Part shown: in pieces, positions 1 through 8,691 of the stretch
How positions within the stretch are numbered: the stretch's first letter is position 1
Layout of the letters: each line of letters starts with the position of its first letter
Source: Catalinimonas alkaloidigena
Lineage (GTDB): Bacteria; Bacteroidota; Bacteroidia; Cytophagales; Cyclobacteriaceae
DNA length: 64,000 nt
Reading direction: 5' to 3'
NCBI RefSeq assembly: GCF_029504655.1
Contig: NZ_JAQFIL010000001.1
Location: 5,647,001-5,711,000, forward strand
The notes under the pieces: model-generated
Seen by the model: only the letters and a program-made list of their open reading frames with translations
Told to the model about the DNA's origin: nothing
The model's database searches: none
Translations under genes and position numbers: made by a program

Positions 1-232
1 CAGCTTTAATACTGCTTTTCACTTCCTGAAAATCATCTTCACTGTATTGTGCTTCTTCAATTTCCACCGATTTTACAATCACTCTGGCCTCTTGAATGAT
101 ATTCCGCTTAGCTGGATGATCCCTGAGCCACTGCTCCCAAAAGGTATTTGTAAGCTCATCGGGTGATCTGACCCACCGCTGAAAGAAATGATCAGTCACA
201 AAATCGTTAACATGAAAATATTCGTAATTCAT
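1..232 (-). CDS. FecR-family anti-sigma factor, N-terminal part (cut by window edge)
   Basis: The first 77 codons are visible and start at an ATG whose complement is at 230-232; the rest lies outside the window. The sequence begins MNYEYFHVNDFVTDHFFQRW, continues with a PDELTNTFWEQWL stretch and an HPAKRNII stretch. This 'DF..D..F..WV..P......FW..WL..HP' pattern is typical of the cytoplasmic N-terminus of Bacteroidota FecR-like anti-sigma factors, which work with an ECF sigma factor and a TonB-dependent transporter in polysaccharide or iron uptake. The partner sigma and SusC/SusD genes, if present, would lie to the left of the window. Family is assigned from this pattern alone; the membrane segment and FecR domain cannot be seen. 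Confidence 0.75.
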   Translation of the reverse strand, partial: MNYEYFHVNDFVTDHFFQRWVRSPDELTNTFWEQWLRDHPAKRNIIQEARVIVKSVEIEEAQYSEDDFQEVKSSIKA

Positions 233-535
233 TAGTTTTTAAAGCTCTTTGAAAGAAAGTGCCACATATAAGGGGAAATACCTTCAAAAAGGGAGTAGTA
301 TTTTTCTATTTTTTTAATAATCACACCGGCCTGCTTCTAAATATAATACAAACACAAAGAAAGCACATGAAATTTGGAGAAAATTCAGCTTTGGCTTACT
401 CAGCGCTTCCTGCGATGATACGAGAAGGTTATAGGATGGCACATGACAGTCTGTGTGATAATTTGTGCTAGATTGAGAAGAGTCTCAATGGAATTAAATC
501 ATTTGCTATCTGAGGTCGATATAAACACATCCCCC
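233..535. other. Intergenic region between fecR-like gene and sulfatase
   Basis: Divergent upstream region of about 300 bases. It holds a T-rich stretch near 300-320 and an open frame at 259-471 with no family resemblance, which is judged spurious. An in-frame ATG at 488 could lengthen the downstream sulfatase but would bury its signal peptide. No clear promoter, repeat or RNA gene was found. Confidence 0.5.
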
Positions 536-1951
536 ATGCACACTAGAAACTGCCTTTACTTTTCATTATTTTTTCTTTTGGGAATAACATGCTTTTCCTG
601 CCAGAAGGAATTAAAACCCAATGTAATCATTCTGCATACCGACCAGTGGAGGGCGAAGGCTTTTGGCTATGCCGGAGACCCTAACGTAAAGACTCCAAAC
701 ATTGACCGCCTGGCAGCTAATAGTGCGAATGTAAGCCTTGCGGTATCTGGCATGCCGGTCTGCACACCCCATCGGGCTTCTGTGATGACCGGACAAAGAC
801 CGCTTACCCACGGACTGTTTATGAACGATGTACAGTTGGATACAAATGCCGTTTCACTGGCCAGCGTTTATGCGAATGCAGGTTATCAGACTGGCTACAT
901 CGGCAAATGGCACCTGGATGGAAACGGTCGCAGCAGCTTCATTCCTCCGGGAGGCCGCCGGCAAGGTTTTCAGTACTGGAAGGCGTTGGAGTGTACCCAT
1001 AATTACAACAATTCGGCTTATTATGCCGGTGATTCTCCCGAGAAAAAGTTCTGGGAAGGCTATGATGCCATAGCGCAGGCAAAGGATGCTCAGCAATATA
1101 TACGTGAGCATGCAAAAGGAGAAAATCCATTTCTGCTATTCTTGAGTTGGGGGACGCCTCATGCACCTTATCAAACGGCTCCGCAAAAGTACCAGGATAT
1201 GTACGACCCTGAGCAGCTAAAACTCCACCCCAATGTGCCTCCGGATATGGAAGAGAAAGTGCGCCAAGACCTGGCAGGTTATTATGCCCACTGCACAGCC
1301 CTGGATGATATGGTAGACGAGATCTTGCAGACGATAGAGGAAGCGGATATTGCTGATAATACAATCATTCTCTTTACTTCTGACCACGGCGACCTGCTGG
1401 GCTCACACCGGGCCTATAAAAAGCAGCAGGCCTATGAAGAGTCTATTCGTATTCCTATGCTCATTCGTGCACCACAGCTTTCTTCCGGTGAATATAAAGC
1501 ACTCATCAATTCTTATGATATTATGCCTACCCTGCTGGGGCTAAGTGGTATTAAAATACCTGAAACCGTAGAAGGTGATGACTACAGTCACTACTTAAAG
1601 GGAAAAGCTTCATTACCAGATACGGCTACAGTGCTAAGTTGTGTGCAGCCTTTCGGTCAGTGGAACCGCTTTGATCACGGAGGAAGGGAGTACCGGGGGC
1701 TGAGGACATTACGTTACACCTATACCCGTGACCTCAATGGCCCCTGGCAGCTATTTGACAATGAGCAGGACCCTTACCAGATGAACAATCTCATTGATGA
1801 GCCTGCATACGATACACTACAGGCGGCTCTGGATGCACTGCTGATGCAAAAGCTTAGAGCACAGGGTGACGAGTTCCGCCCCGGTATGGAATATATCGCA
1901 GAATGGGGCTATGAAGTAGACGAAAGGCAAACTGTTCCGTATACGCCCTGA
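536..1951 (+). CDS. S1-family sulfatase, predicted lipoprotein
   Basis: An arylsulfatase-type hydrolase that would remove sulfate esters from a polysaccharide or oligosaccharide. The C-T-P-H-R sequence at residues 76-80 fits the C-x-P-x-R motif in which Cys is converted to formylglycine by an anaerobic or aerobic maturase. Metal-binding motifs include LHTDQW near residue 34 and TSDHGDLLG further on. The ATG at 536 was chosen because it gives a hydrophobic leader ending in CFSC (possible lipid Cys22); in-frame ATGs at 443 and 488 would bury this leader. No maturase is in the window. The substrate is unknown; sitting beside uronate and xylan genes it may act on a sulfated, uronate-containing glycan, which is inference. 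Confidence 0.9.
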   Translation: MHTRNCLYFSLFFLLGITCFSCQKELKPNVIILHTDQWRAKAFGYAGDPNVKTPNIDRLAANSANVSLAVSGMPVCTPHRASVMTGQRPLTHGLFMNDVQLDTNAVSLASVYANAGYQTGYIGKWHLDGNGRSSFIPPGGRRQGFQYWKALECTHNYNNSAYYAGDSPEKKFWEGYDAIAQAKDAQQYIREHAKGENPFLLFLSWGTPHAPYQTAPQKYQDMYDPEQLKLHPNVPPDMEEKVRQDLAGYYAHCTALDDMVDEILQTIEEADIADNTIILFTSDHGDLLGSHRAYKKQQAYEESIRIPMLIRAPQLSSGEYKALINSYDIMPTLLGLSGIKIPETVEGDDYSHYLKGKASLPDTATVLSCVQPFGQWNRFDHGGREYRGLRTLRYTYTRDLNGPWQLFDNEQDPYQMNNLIDEPAYDTLQAALDALLMQKLRAQGDEFRPGMEYIAEWGYEVDERQTVPYTP

Positions 1952-1988
1952 AGCAGAGAGTTTCTATTGACAGAAGTACGTTAGGTCA

Positions 1989-2025
1989 GGAAAGGGTAGT
2001 TGCATATTTCGCATAAAACCTTTCC
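1989..2025. terminator. Possible hairpin after the sulfatase
   Basis: Arms GGAAAGG (1989-1995) and CCTTTCC (2019-2025) can pair across a long loop in the gap between the convergent sulfatase and uxuA genes. There is no clear T-tract directly after the stem, so a terminator role is only suggested. Confidence 0.3.
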
Positions 2026-2130
2026 GCTATTCCCTTTACTTCTATTGCTCCCTTTTTCTCTCTGCTACAGCTTCAGCAGCTACATGTTTGTACTTTTTGC
2101 TGAAACAGCTCTGTCTTAGCGTATAAATTT

Positions 2131-3348
2131 TCAGCTGATCAAACGGCGGATGCCCAGTTCCAGGCCTCTGAGTTCTGCCAGCCCTCGCATCCTGCCCACG
2201 GCGGAGTAGCCGGGGTAGAATTTGCGGTCGGCATCGAAAAGAAATTGATGACCGTGGTCGGGACGCATAGGAATGGCTACATCCTCACGGCCGCTCTGCA
2301 GTCTTTTTTGCTGCTCTTCAATCACTGCCTTCATCACCGCAAACATATCGGTGTTGCCCGCCAGGTGATCAGCTTCATGAAAGCTGCCATCCAGGTTATG
2401 CCGCACATTTCGCAGGTGCAAAAAATGAATTTTATCTCCCAGTCGCTGAATTATACCCGGAAGGTCATTATCTCTTCGGGCACCTAAGGAACCTGTGCAG
2501 AAGGTGATGCCATTGCGCATAGAGGGCACACTGTTGAGGATATACTTCAGGTCTTCTTCGGTACGTACCACTCTGGGCAAGCCCAGTATGGGAAAAGGAG
2601 GGTCATCAGGGTGTATGCACATATTGATATCATATTCATCGGCTACCGGAATAATTTTGCTTAAGAAATAAGTCAGGTTTTCTCTGAGTTGCTGTTCATC
2701 AATATCTTTATAGCGTTCCAGATGGCCCATAAACTCCTGGGGCGTAAATACTTCATCCGTACCCGGAAGACCGGCCATGATGGTTTGCTGCAGGCTATCT
2801 TTTTCACTTTCGGAAAGCTTTTGCAGATAGGTATAAGCATTCTGCTTTTGTTCTTCGGTGTAAATTTCCTCTGCCTCTTTTCTCTTCAAAATGTACAGTT
2901 CAAAGGCTGCCAGCGCCACCGGATCGTAGCGCAAGGCATAAGAGCCGTCTTCCAGTTGATGTCTCAGCTGGGTACGGGTCCAGTCCAGCACCGGCATAAA
3001 GTTGTAGCAAACGGTTTTGATATTGCACTTACTCAGATGGATTAAGGTCTGCCGGTATTTCTCTATGTACGCATCCCGCTCAGGAGCAGCGGTTTTGATG
3101 CTTTCATGGATATTGACACTCTCCACCACGCTCCAGCGGAAGCCGGCATTGTCAATCATTTCTTTTCTCCGGCTGATCTCCTCCAGGCTCCACACTTCTC
3201 CGCAAGGGACATGATGCAGCGCGGTAACTATACCTTCGGCACCCACCTGTCTGATTTCAGGAAGGGTCACCGCATCATCCGGCCCGAACCAGCGCCAGGT
3301 GGGGAATAGTTTTGACTGAGTGGAGTGTAGTTTTTGCTCACTGCCCAT
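2131..3348 (-). CDS. uxuA: Mannonate dehydratase
   Basis: Converts D-mannonate to 2-keto-3-deoxy-D-gluconate (KDG) in the cytoplasm, the step after fructuronate reduction in glucuronate breakdown. The 405-residue product matches the UxuA family in length and motifs: CYNFMPVLDWTRT (114-126), IHPDDPP (245-251), FCTGSLGAR (283-291), HLRNV (311-315) and RPDHG (362-366) supply the His, Cys and Asp residues expected around the metal site. It is transcribed alone on the minus strand, away from the mannonate oxidoreductase at 8692-9507, with the three cyanophycin genes in between. Its partners in the same pathway are the TRAP transporter and the GH67/GH10 enzymes further right. Function is confident. 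Confidence 0.95.
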   Translation of the reverse strand: MGSEQKLHSTQSKLFPTWRWFGPDDAVTLPEIRQVGAEGIVTALHHVPCGEVWSLEEISRRKEMIDNAGFRWSVVESVNIHESIKTAAPERDAYIEKYRQTLIHLSKCNIKTVCYNFMPVLDWTRTQLRHQLEDGSYALRYDPVALAAFELYILKRKEAEEIYTEEQKQNAYTYLQKLSESEKDSLQQTIMAGLPGTDEVFTPQEFMGHLERYKDIDEQQLRENLTYFLSKIIPVADEYDINMCIHPDDPPFPILGLPRVVRTEEDLKYILNSVPSMRNGITFCTGSLGARRDNDLPGIIQRLGDKIHFLHLRNVRHNLDGSFHEADHLAGNTDMFAVMKAVIEEQQKRLQSGREDVAIPMRPDHGHQFLFDADRKFYPGYSAVGRMRGLAELRGLELGIRRLIS

Positions 3349-3386
3349 AGGTGTAGTATTTATTGGTGTAGGTTGTTTACTGCTAA

Positions 3387-3405
3387 AGCTTCAGCGCCTG
3401 AAGCT
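3387..3405. repeat. Perfect short palindrome in the uxuA-iaaA intergenic region
   Basis: AGCTTCAG and CTGAAGCT (8-base perfect arms) flank the loop CGC between the divergent uxuA and isoaspartyl peptidase genes. It has the same core (CTTCAG/CTGAAG) and loop size as the first hairpin at 9585-9603, so it may be a related intergenic palindrome rather than a terminator, since both neighbours point away. Confidence 0.45.
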
Positions 3406-3642
3406 CTTAAACTGCTATAGCTCGCAAGATATCTATTCCTCTGGTAAAGGAAAAGGGAGCCTTATTAATGCGTAAGAAAGCCTGAACTCCTCCTGCTTGC
3501 TTGATTATTTTTTTTGAAATTGCTAACAGAAAGCCTGTTTACATGTATATATAGACGGCCTGCCCATCTCCTTAGGTTATTATAGGATGCTGAGCCTGGT
3601 GGTCATTAAATTATACTTCATTTTTTTAGCCAATTTAAAGCC

Positions 3643-4584
3643 ATGCCTATCGCCATTGCCCTCCACGGAGGCGCAGGAACTATTCTTCGCTCCGAAATGA
3701 AACCCGAACTGGAAATTCGTTATACTGATGCCTTACAGGATGCAGTTCGTACGGCCTATCAGCATTTACATCATCAGGGAAGCGCCCTTGATGCGGTAGA
3801 GATTGCAGTACGTATGCTGGAAGACTGCCCCTTGTTCAATGCGGGCAAAGGCTCTGTATTTACAGCCCAGGGTAAGCACGAAATGGATGCCTCTATCATG
3901 GATGGGCGGCAGCGAAATGCCGGAGCGGTATCCTTAGTTTCGGGCATAAAAAACCCTATCCAGCTGGCCCGTCTCGTTATGGAAAAATCAGAGCATGTAT
4001 TTATGGCAGGCTCCGGAGCTATAGCGTTTGCCCGCCAGATGCAATGTGAGTTTGCCGATGAAGCCTATTTTTACGATCAGTTTCGTTTTGATCAGTGGCA
4101 AAAAATCAAAGATACTGATGCTTTTCAGCTAGACCATTCCGTTGATACTGCTCAGAAACCTCCCAAGAAGATGGGTACAGTGGGTGCAGTAGCTTGTGAC
4201 AGTTATGGTAACATCGCTGCAGCTACCTCTACCGGAGGCATGACCAACAAACGCTGGGGCCGTATTGGTGACAGCCCTGTCATAGGCTCAGGAACCTATG
4301 CCAATAACCAGACCTGCGCAGTCTCCTGTACCGGCAGTGGCGAGTATTTTCTACGAGGCGTGGTGGCCTATGATGTCTCCTGCCTGATAGAATATAAAAA
4401 CTATACGCTGGAGCAAGCCTGCCGGGAAGTGGTGCTGAAGCGACTTCCCCGGTTGGGGGGTGATGGAGGCTTGGTAGCAGTCAATGCTGAGGGCAACATA
4501 AGCATGCCTTTTAATACCGAAGGAATGTACCGAGCTTCCAAAACCGCAGAGCGTGAGCTTATCGCAATTTACGACGAAGCTTAA
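3643..4584 (+). CDS. iaaA: Isoaspartyl peptidase / L-asparaginase (plant-type Ntn hydrolase)
   Basis: A self-cleaving Ntn hydrolase that releases N-terminal beta-aspartyl residues from dipeptides and can hydrolyse L-asparagine. The nucleophile after autocleavage is Thr179 in GTVGAVA, the same position as in E. coli IaaA; TSTGGMTNKRWGRIGDSP follows and supplies the substrate-binding region. At 313 residues it has the normal length and no signal peptide, so it should be cytoplasmic. Its 3' end overlaps cyanophycinase tail-to-tail by 26 bases, and cyanophycin synthetase is next. Since cyanophycinase yields beta-Asp-Arg dipeptides, and members of this family split them into Asp and Arg, the context indicates the last step of cyanophycin use. 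Confidence 0.92.
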   Translation: MPIAIALHGGAGTILRSEMKPELEIRYTDALQDAVRTAYQHLHHQGSALDAVEIAVRMLEDCPLFNAGKGSVFTAQGKHEMDASIMDGRQRNAGAVSLVSGIKNPIQLARLVMEKSEHVFMAGSGAIAFARQMQCEFADEAYFYDQFRFDQWQKIKDTDAFQLDHSVDTAQKPPKKMGTVGAVACDSYGNIAAATSTGGMTNKRWGRIGDSPVIGSGTYANNQTCAVSCTGSGEYFLRGVVAYDVSCLIEYKNYTLEQACREVVLKRLPRLGGDGGLVAVNAEGNISMPFNTEGMYRASKTAERELIAIYDEA

Positions 4585-5476
4585 TGGGATATGGCTTCTC
4601 CAGGAACTGCCTGGCATCAATATTCATGGGCAAGATTTCCAGTTCACGGCTATCCAGGCGGAAATGATCACCCACCGACAATACATGTACAATAAGGTTG
4701 GAAAGTGACATAGGCGTTCCTTCTTCCAGAATTTCTTCATGATTATGTGTCAGTTGGGTAGGATCAACCAATACCACCATACCGGAGCCAATGACTTCGC
4801 ATTCGTTGCAGTTTTTGATGACCAGGCCGGTATCTTCGGCCAAACCTACTCCCAGCAAATGCGGAAAACGGGCTACCGCTTCCATCAGTCGTCCAAAACG
4901 CCCTCGCTGTATAAAGTGTGAATCAATAATCAGGTTAGGAATATACCCCATCCCCAGGCCGGTTTTAACCGCTCCCTTAAAGAGTGCTTCCGTAGATTTG
5001 CCCCCGGTAATCATGTCTGCCGACATTGACATAGCGCCAGCACTGGTGCCTGCGATCACAAAACCCTTCTCCTCCTGATAGCGCTTCATGATCAGATGAT
5101 GCAAGGGGCTCTCACGAATAATTCTGGTAATTTTAGATTGGTTCCCACCGGAAAACATGACACAATCTGCTTTCTCTATCCATGATAAATTTTCAGGATT
5201 TTCGCATTGCGCCTTTTCGCGTATGTCCAAAATATGTACTGTGATAAGATCAAATTGCCCGAAGGCAGCTTTGTATTTCTCTCCCACCTCCAGCGGAATA
5301 CTGGAAGCTGTAGTAATCACGACGATCAGGGGCTGCGGCTTATTACACTCCTTAATGACGCGAGCCAGGATACTTTTCTGTACAAAACTCAATTGGTTTG
5401 ACTCATCCTCGTGAGTTCCCTTGTCTTCATTTCCTCCAATTGGAATAATCGTTCCTTTAACTCCGGAATTCATCAT
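4559..5476 (-). CDS. cphB: Cyanophycinase
   Basis: An S51-family serine peptidase that cuts the cyanophycin polymer (poly-Asp backbone with Arg side chains) into beta-Asp-Arg dipeptides. The nucleophile is Ser145 in AGTSAGA; FSGGNQSK (108-115) and the HFIQRGRFGRL stretch are also typical of the family. The 305-residue length fits the intracellular CphB type, and no signal peptide is seen, so it would act on the stored polymer inside the cell. It is divergent from cyanophycin synthetase with only 99 bases between them, suggesting shared control, and overlaps iaaA at the 3' end. Two adjacent ATG codons (5476 and 5473) are both possible starts. Confidence 0.93.
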   Translation of the reverse strand: MMNSGVKGTIIPIGGNEDKGTHEDESNQLSFVQKSILARVIKECNKPQPLIVVITTASSIPLEVGEKYKAAFGQFDLITVHILDIREKAQCENPENLSWIEKADCVMFSGGNQSKITRIIRESPLHHLIMKRYQEEKGFVIAGTSAGAMSMSADMITGGKSTEALFKGAVKTGLGMGYIPNLIIDSHFIQRGRFGRLMEAVARFPHLLGVGLAEDTGLVIKNCNECEVIGSGMVVLVDPTQLTHNHEEILEEGTPMSLSNLIVHVLSVGDHFRLDSRELEILPMNIDARQFLEKPYPIKLRRKLR

Positions 5477-5575
5477 TGTTTATCGTATAAAATTTCATGA
5501 CCATTAAACATAACAATTACCGTAAAACTAGCTTTTGTATAATTAGTAAACTATAAATGTCTAACTTAAACTTAC

Positions 5576-8293
5576 ATGCAGATAAGGAACATAAATGTGA
5601 TGCGAGGACCTAACTACTGGTCTATCCGTCGGCATAAGTTGATCATCATGACTTTGGACCTGGAGGAGCTGGAAGAAAGGCCTACGCATACTATTGAAGG
5701 TTTTTATGACAGGTTAAAAGCCTTGATTCCTTCATTGCATGAACACCATTGCTCCGAGGGCGCCCCGGGAGGCTTTTTCCTCCGGGTAAAAGATGGTACC
5801 TGGATGGGGCATGTAATTGAGCATATTGCTTTAGAAATACAGACTTTGGCCGGAATGGATGTGGGTTTCGGCCGTACCCGTTCCTACGGAGAGAAAGGGG
5901 TATATCAGGTGGTATTTTCTTATATGGAAGAAGAGGTAGGTTGTTATGCGGCCAAAGCTGCTGTACGTATTGTAGAAGCCCTGATCGCTGAGCAACACTA
6001 TGCCCTGGAAGAGGATATCCAAAAAATGAAAGAACTCCGGGAGCAGGAACGCCTTGGTCCCAGCACCGGTGCTATCATAGCCGAAGCGGTATCCAGAGGG
6101 ATTCCCTGGATCAGGCTAAACAAACAGTCTTTATGCCAGCTGGGTTATGGTGCCAACCAGAAGCGGATACAAGCTACCATTACCAGCCAAACCAGCAGCA
6201 TCAGCGTAGAACTGGCATGTGATAAGACCGATACCAAACACTTGCTGGAGCAGGCTGAAATACCTGTACCCAAAGGAGATATCGTCCATAATATGGCAGA
6301 GCTGAAAGCAGCAGTCCGGGAGCTTGGTTATCCCCTGGCTATAAAGCCTATCAATGGAAATCACGGAAGAGGAATCACTGCGGATATTACCCATTGGGAA
6401 ACAGCCAGGCAGGCTTTTACTGAAGCACAGCAGGTCTCTAAAGCCGTGATAGTAGAAAAGCATATTGACGGAGACGACTACCGTTTACTGGTCATCAATC
6501 ACAAACTGGTTGCTGCTGCCAAACGCTCACCAGCTCATGTGATAGGTAATGGTAAAGATAGCATTCAGCAGTTGATAGACGAAACTAACCAGGATCCACG
6601 CCGGGGCTATGGGCACGAAAAAGTGCTCACCGCTATCAAAGTAGATTCAATGACCAAAAATATTCTAAAGGCTGAAGGATATACTTTGGAAACCATACTG
6701 CCTCAGGGAAAATTGCTTAAGCTGAAAGATACTGCCAACCTAAGCACCGGAGGCACCGCGACTGATGTCACGCATAAAGTGCATCCTGAAAATGAGTTCA
6801 TGGCCGAACGAATTTCCAAAATCATCGGCCTGGATATTTGTGGCATTGATGTCATGACTACGGACATAAGTCTTCCTCTGGCAAAGACAGGAGGCGCAAT
6901 ACTGGAAGTTAATGCCGCACCCGGCTTCCGTATGCACTTATCCCCTACTTACGGCCTGCCTCGCAATGTTGCAGCCCCAGTCATCGACATGCTCTACCCT
7001 CCCGGATCTTCTTACCGTATTCCTATCGTGGCCATCACCGGTACCAATGGTAAAACAACCACTACCCGGCTTATTGCTCATATGATGAAAATGCATGGCT
7101 ACAAAGTAGGGTTTACTACTACCGATGGCATTTACGTAAATAATCACCTTCAGATGAAGGGAGATTGTACCGGTCCTAAAAGCGCACAGTTTGTACTCAA
7201 AGACCCGACTGTCAATTATGCAGTGCTTGAAGTAGCACGCGGTGGCTTGTTGCGTGCCGGACTAGGATTTGACCAGTGTGATATCGGGATAGTGACCAAT
7301 ATCAGTGCCGATCATCTGGGGCTAAAAGGCATACATAGCATGGAACAGCTCGCCCGTGTAAAATCCGTGATCCCGGAATCGGTACATAAAGATGGGTACG
7401 CCATCCTCAATGCCGATGACGACCTCGTGTATGGAATGGGAGAGTCCCTGGAATGCCGGGTAGCTCTATTTTCTCTTAACGAACAAAACCCTCGTATTCA
7501 GGAGCATATCCATATGGGTGGACTTGCGGCAGTTTGGGAAAACGGATACATCACTATCTGCAAAGGAGAATGGAAACTCAGGATAACTAAAGCCATTAAT
7601 GTCCCACTGACTTTTGGAGGAAAGGCTACCTTCATGATTCAGAATTTACTACCTGCCGTACTCACAGGCTTCATTAATAAGTTTACCATTGAAGACATTC
7701 GGTCAGCGCTGGAATCTTTCGCCCCCTCTCCTTCACAGACTCCCGGCAGGCTGAACATGTTCACCTTCAAAAACTTCCGTTTTCTGCTGGACTACGCCCA
7801 CAACCCTGCCGGCCTCAGGGCCTTGCAAGGTCTGATCAACAAGTTGGAGAGTAAACATAAAGTAGGTATCATTACTGGCATTGGAGACCGGCGCAGACAG
7901 GATACCGAAGAAGTTGGTCGTATAGCCTCTGAAATGTTTGACGAAATCATCATTCGGGTAGATCGGGATCTGCGGGGCAAAACCCAGGATGAGATCACTG
8001 AAATGCTGATTGCAGGCATACATAAGGTAGACAGGCACAAAAAAATAAGCATTATTCCCAGTGAGGCTGAAGCCATTGACCATGCTATCCATAATGCCAA
8101 GCCCGGTTCACTGATTGTACTCTGTACTGATGCCATCACAGATGCTGTGGCAAAGGTAATGGAACATAAGGAAGAAGAAGCCCGCAGACTATATCAGATT
8201 TCTGCGCAAGAGCTTCAGAATGTCATGGGAATAAGTGATGAAGCATTTAGTACTACTGAATTAAAAACGGAACCACGAACTCCACATAGTTGA
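5576..8293 (+). CDS. cphA: Cyanophycin synthetase, CphA1 type
   Basis: ATP-dependent enzyme that builds cyanophycin by alternately adding Asp to the backbone and Arg to its side chain. Three modules are visible in 905 residues: an N-terminal domain (about 1-160, opening with MRGPNYWSIRRHKLI), an ATP-grasp domain with KPINGNHGRGI at 257-267 and ILEVNAAPGFRMH later, and a Mur-ligase domain with the P-loop GTNGKTTTT at 489-497 and LDYAHNPAGL near the C-terminal domain. Both nucleotide sites look intact, which argues against the shorter, one-site CphA2 type. It lies head-to-head with cyanophycinase and next to isoaspartyl peptidase, completing a storage and recovery cycle for nitrogen, carbon and arginine. 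Confidence 0.96.
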   Translation: MQIRNINVMRGPNYWSIRRHKLIIMTLDLEELEERPTHTIEGFYDRLKALIPSLHEHHCSEGAPGGFFLRVKDGTWMGHVIEHIALEIQTLAGMDVGFGRTRSYGEKGVYQVVFSYMEEEVGCYAAKAAVRIVEALIAEQHYALEEDIQKMKELREQERLGPSTGAIIAEAVSRGIPWIRLNKQSLCQLGYGANQKRIQATITSQTSSISVELACDKTDTKHLLEQAEIPVPKGDIVHNMAELKAAVRELGYPLAIKPINGNHGRGITADITHWETARQAFTEAQQVSKAVIVEKHIDGDDYRLLVINHKLVAAAKRSPAHVIGNGKDSIQQLIDETNQDPRRGYGHEKVLTAIKVDSMTKNILKAEGYTLETILPQGKLLKLKDTANLSTGGTATDVTHKVHPENEFMAERISKIIGLDICGIDVMTTDISLPLAKTGGAILEVNAAPGFRMHLSPTYGLPRNVAAPVIDMLYPPGSSYRIPIVAITGTNGKTTTTRLIAHMMKMHGYKVGFTTTDGIYVNNHLQMKGDCTGPKSAQFVLKDPTVNYAVLEVARGGLLRAGLGFDQCDIGIVTNISADHLGLKGIHSMEQLARVKSVIPESVHKDGYAILNADDDLVYGMGESLECRVALFSLNEQNPRIQEHIHMGGLAAVWENGYITICKGEWKLRITKAINVPLTFGGKATFMIQNLLPAVLTGFINKFTIEDIRSALESFAPSPSQTPGRLNMFTFKNFRFLLDYAHNPAGLRALQGLINKLESKHKVGIITGIGDRRRQDTEEVGRIASEMFDEIIIRVDRDLRGKTQDEITEMLIAGIHKVDRHKKISIIPSEAEAIDHAIHNAKPGSLIVLCTDAITDAVAKVMEHKEEEARRLYQISAQELQNVMGISDEAFSTTELKTEPRTPHS

Positions 8294-8691
8294 GCGACTA
8301 AACCATGTATCTTGATCAGGCTTAAAGCTCAATGAAAGCAAAGCCTGTTTATCATAAACCTCCGGGGTGAGTATTGACATGCTTTTATGAAGTTTTACAA
8401 TTGAGTGGTAAGCCGAAGCTCCTTCTTGCTATTCTACAGCTTGGCAGTCAAACTCATAAGTTTTTCTCCTAAAACCAAAATTTAGTGGCGTAGCATCCGC
8501 TTGCGGACAAACTGGAAATCTAGCCATCAGCTTATCATCAATTTTTATTTCCAATCCAGACCTTATGTAGGTTGAGTAAAATCCATCTCATAGGAAAAGT
8601 TTTGGAAAAGCCTGCTCCCATTGCTATTCAGAATTCTATCAGTAAGTTATCAGCAGTCAAAGTCCGTTACGATAAGAATATAGCGCATATT
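8294..8691. other. Intergenic region between cphA and uxuB-like SDR
   Basis: About 400 bases between the 3' ends of two convergent genes. It holds a candidate terminator at 8317-8347 and a small palindrome TCCGCTTGCGGA at 8496-8507. The open frame crossing 8572-9078 is mostly antisense to the SDR gene and shows no family resemblance. No RNA gene or further coding region is supported. Confidence 0.5.
8317..8347 (+). terminator. Candidate cphA terminator
   Basis: Perfect arms CAGGCTT (8317-8323) and AAGCCTG (8341-8347) lie 24 bases after the cphA stop, with a possible inner GCT/AGC pair. Only three T residues follow, so it is a weak intrinsic terminator at best. Confidence 0.4.

Noticed and set aside
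259..471. A 70-codon frame before the sulfatase
   Set aside because: No family resemblance, no ribosome site, and it lies in an AT-rich upstream region.
939..1364. A 141-codon frame antisense to the sulfatase
   Set aside because: Full overlap with a motif-complete sulfatase; typical shadow frame.
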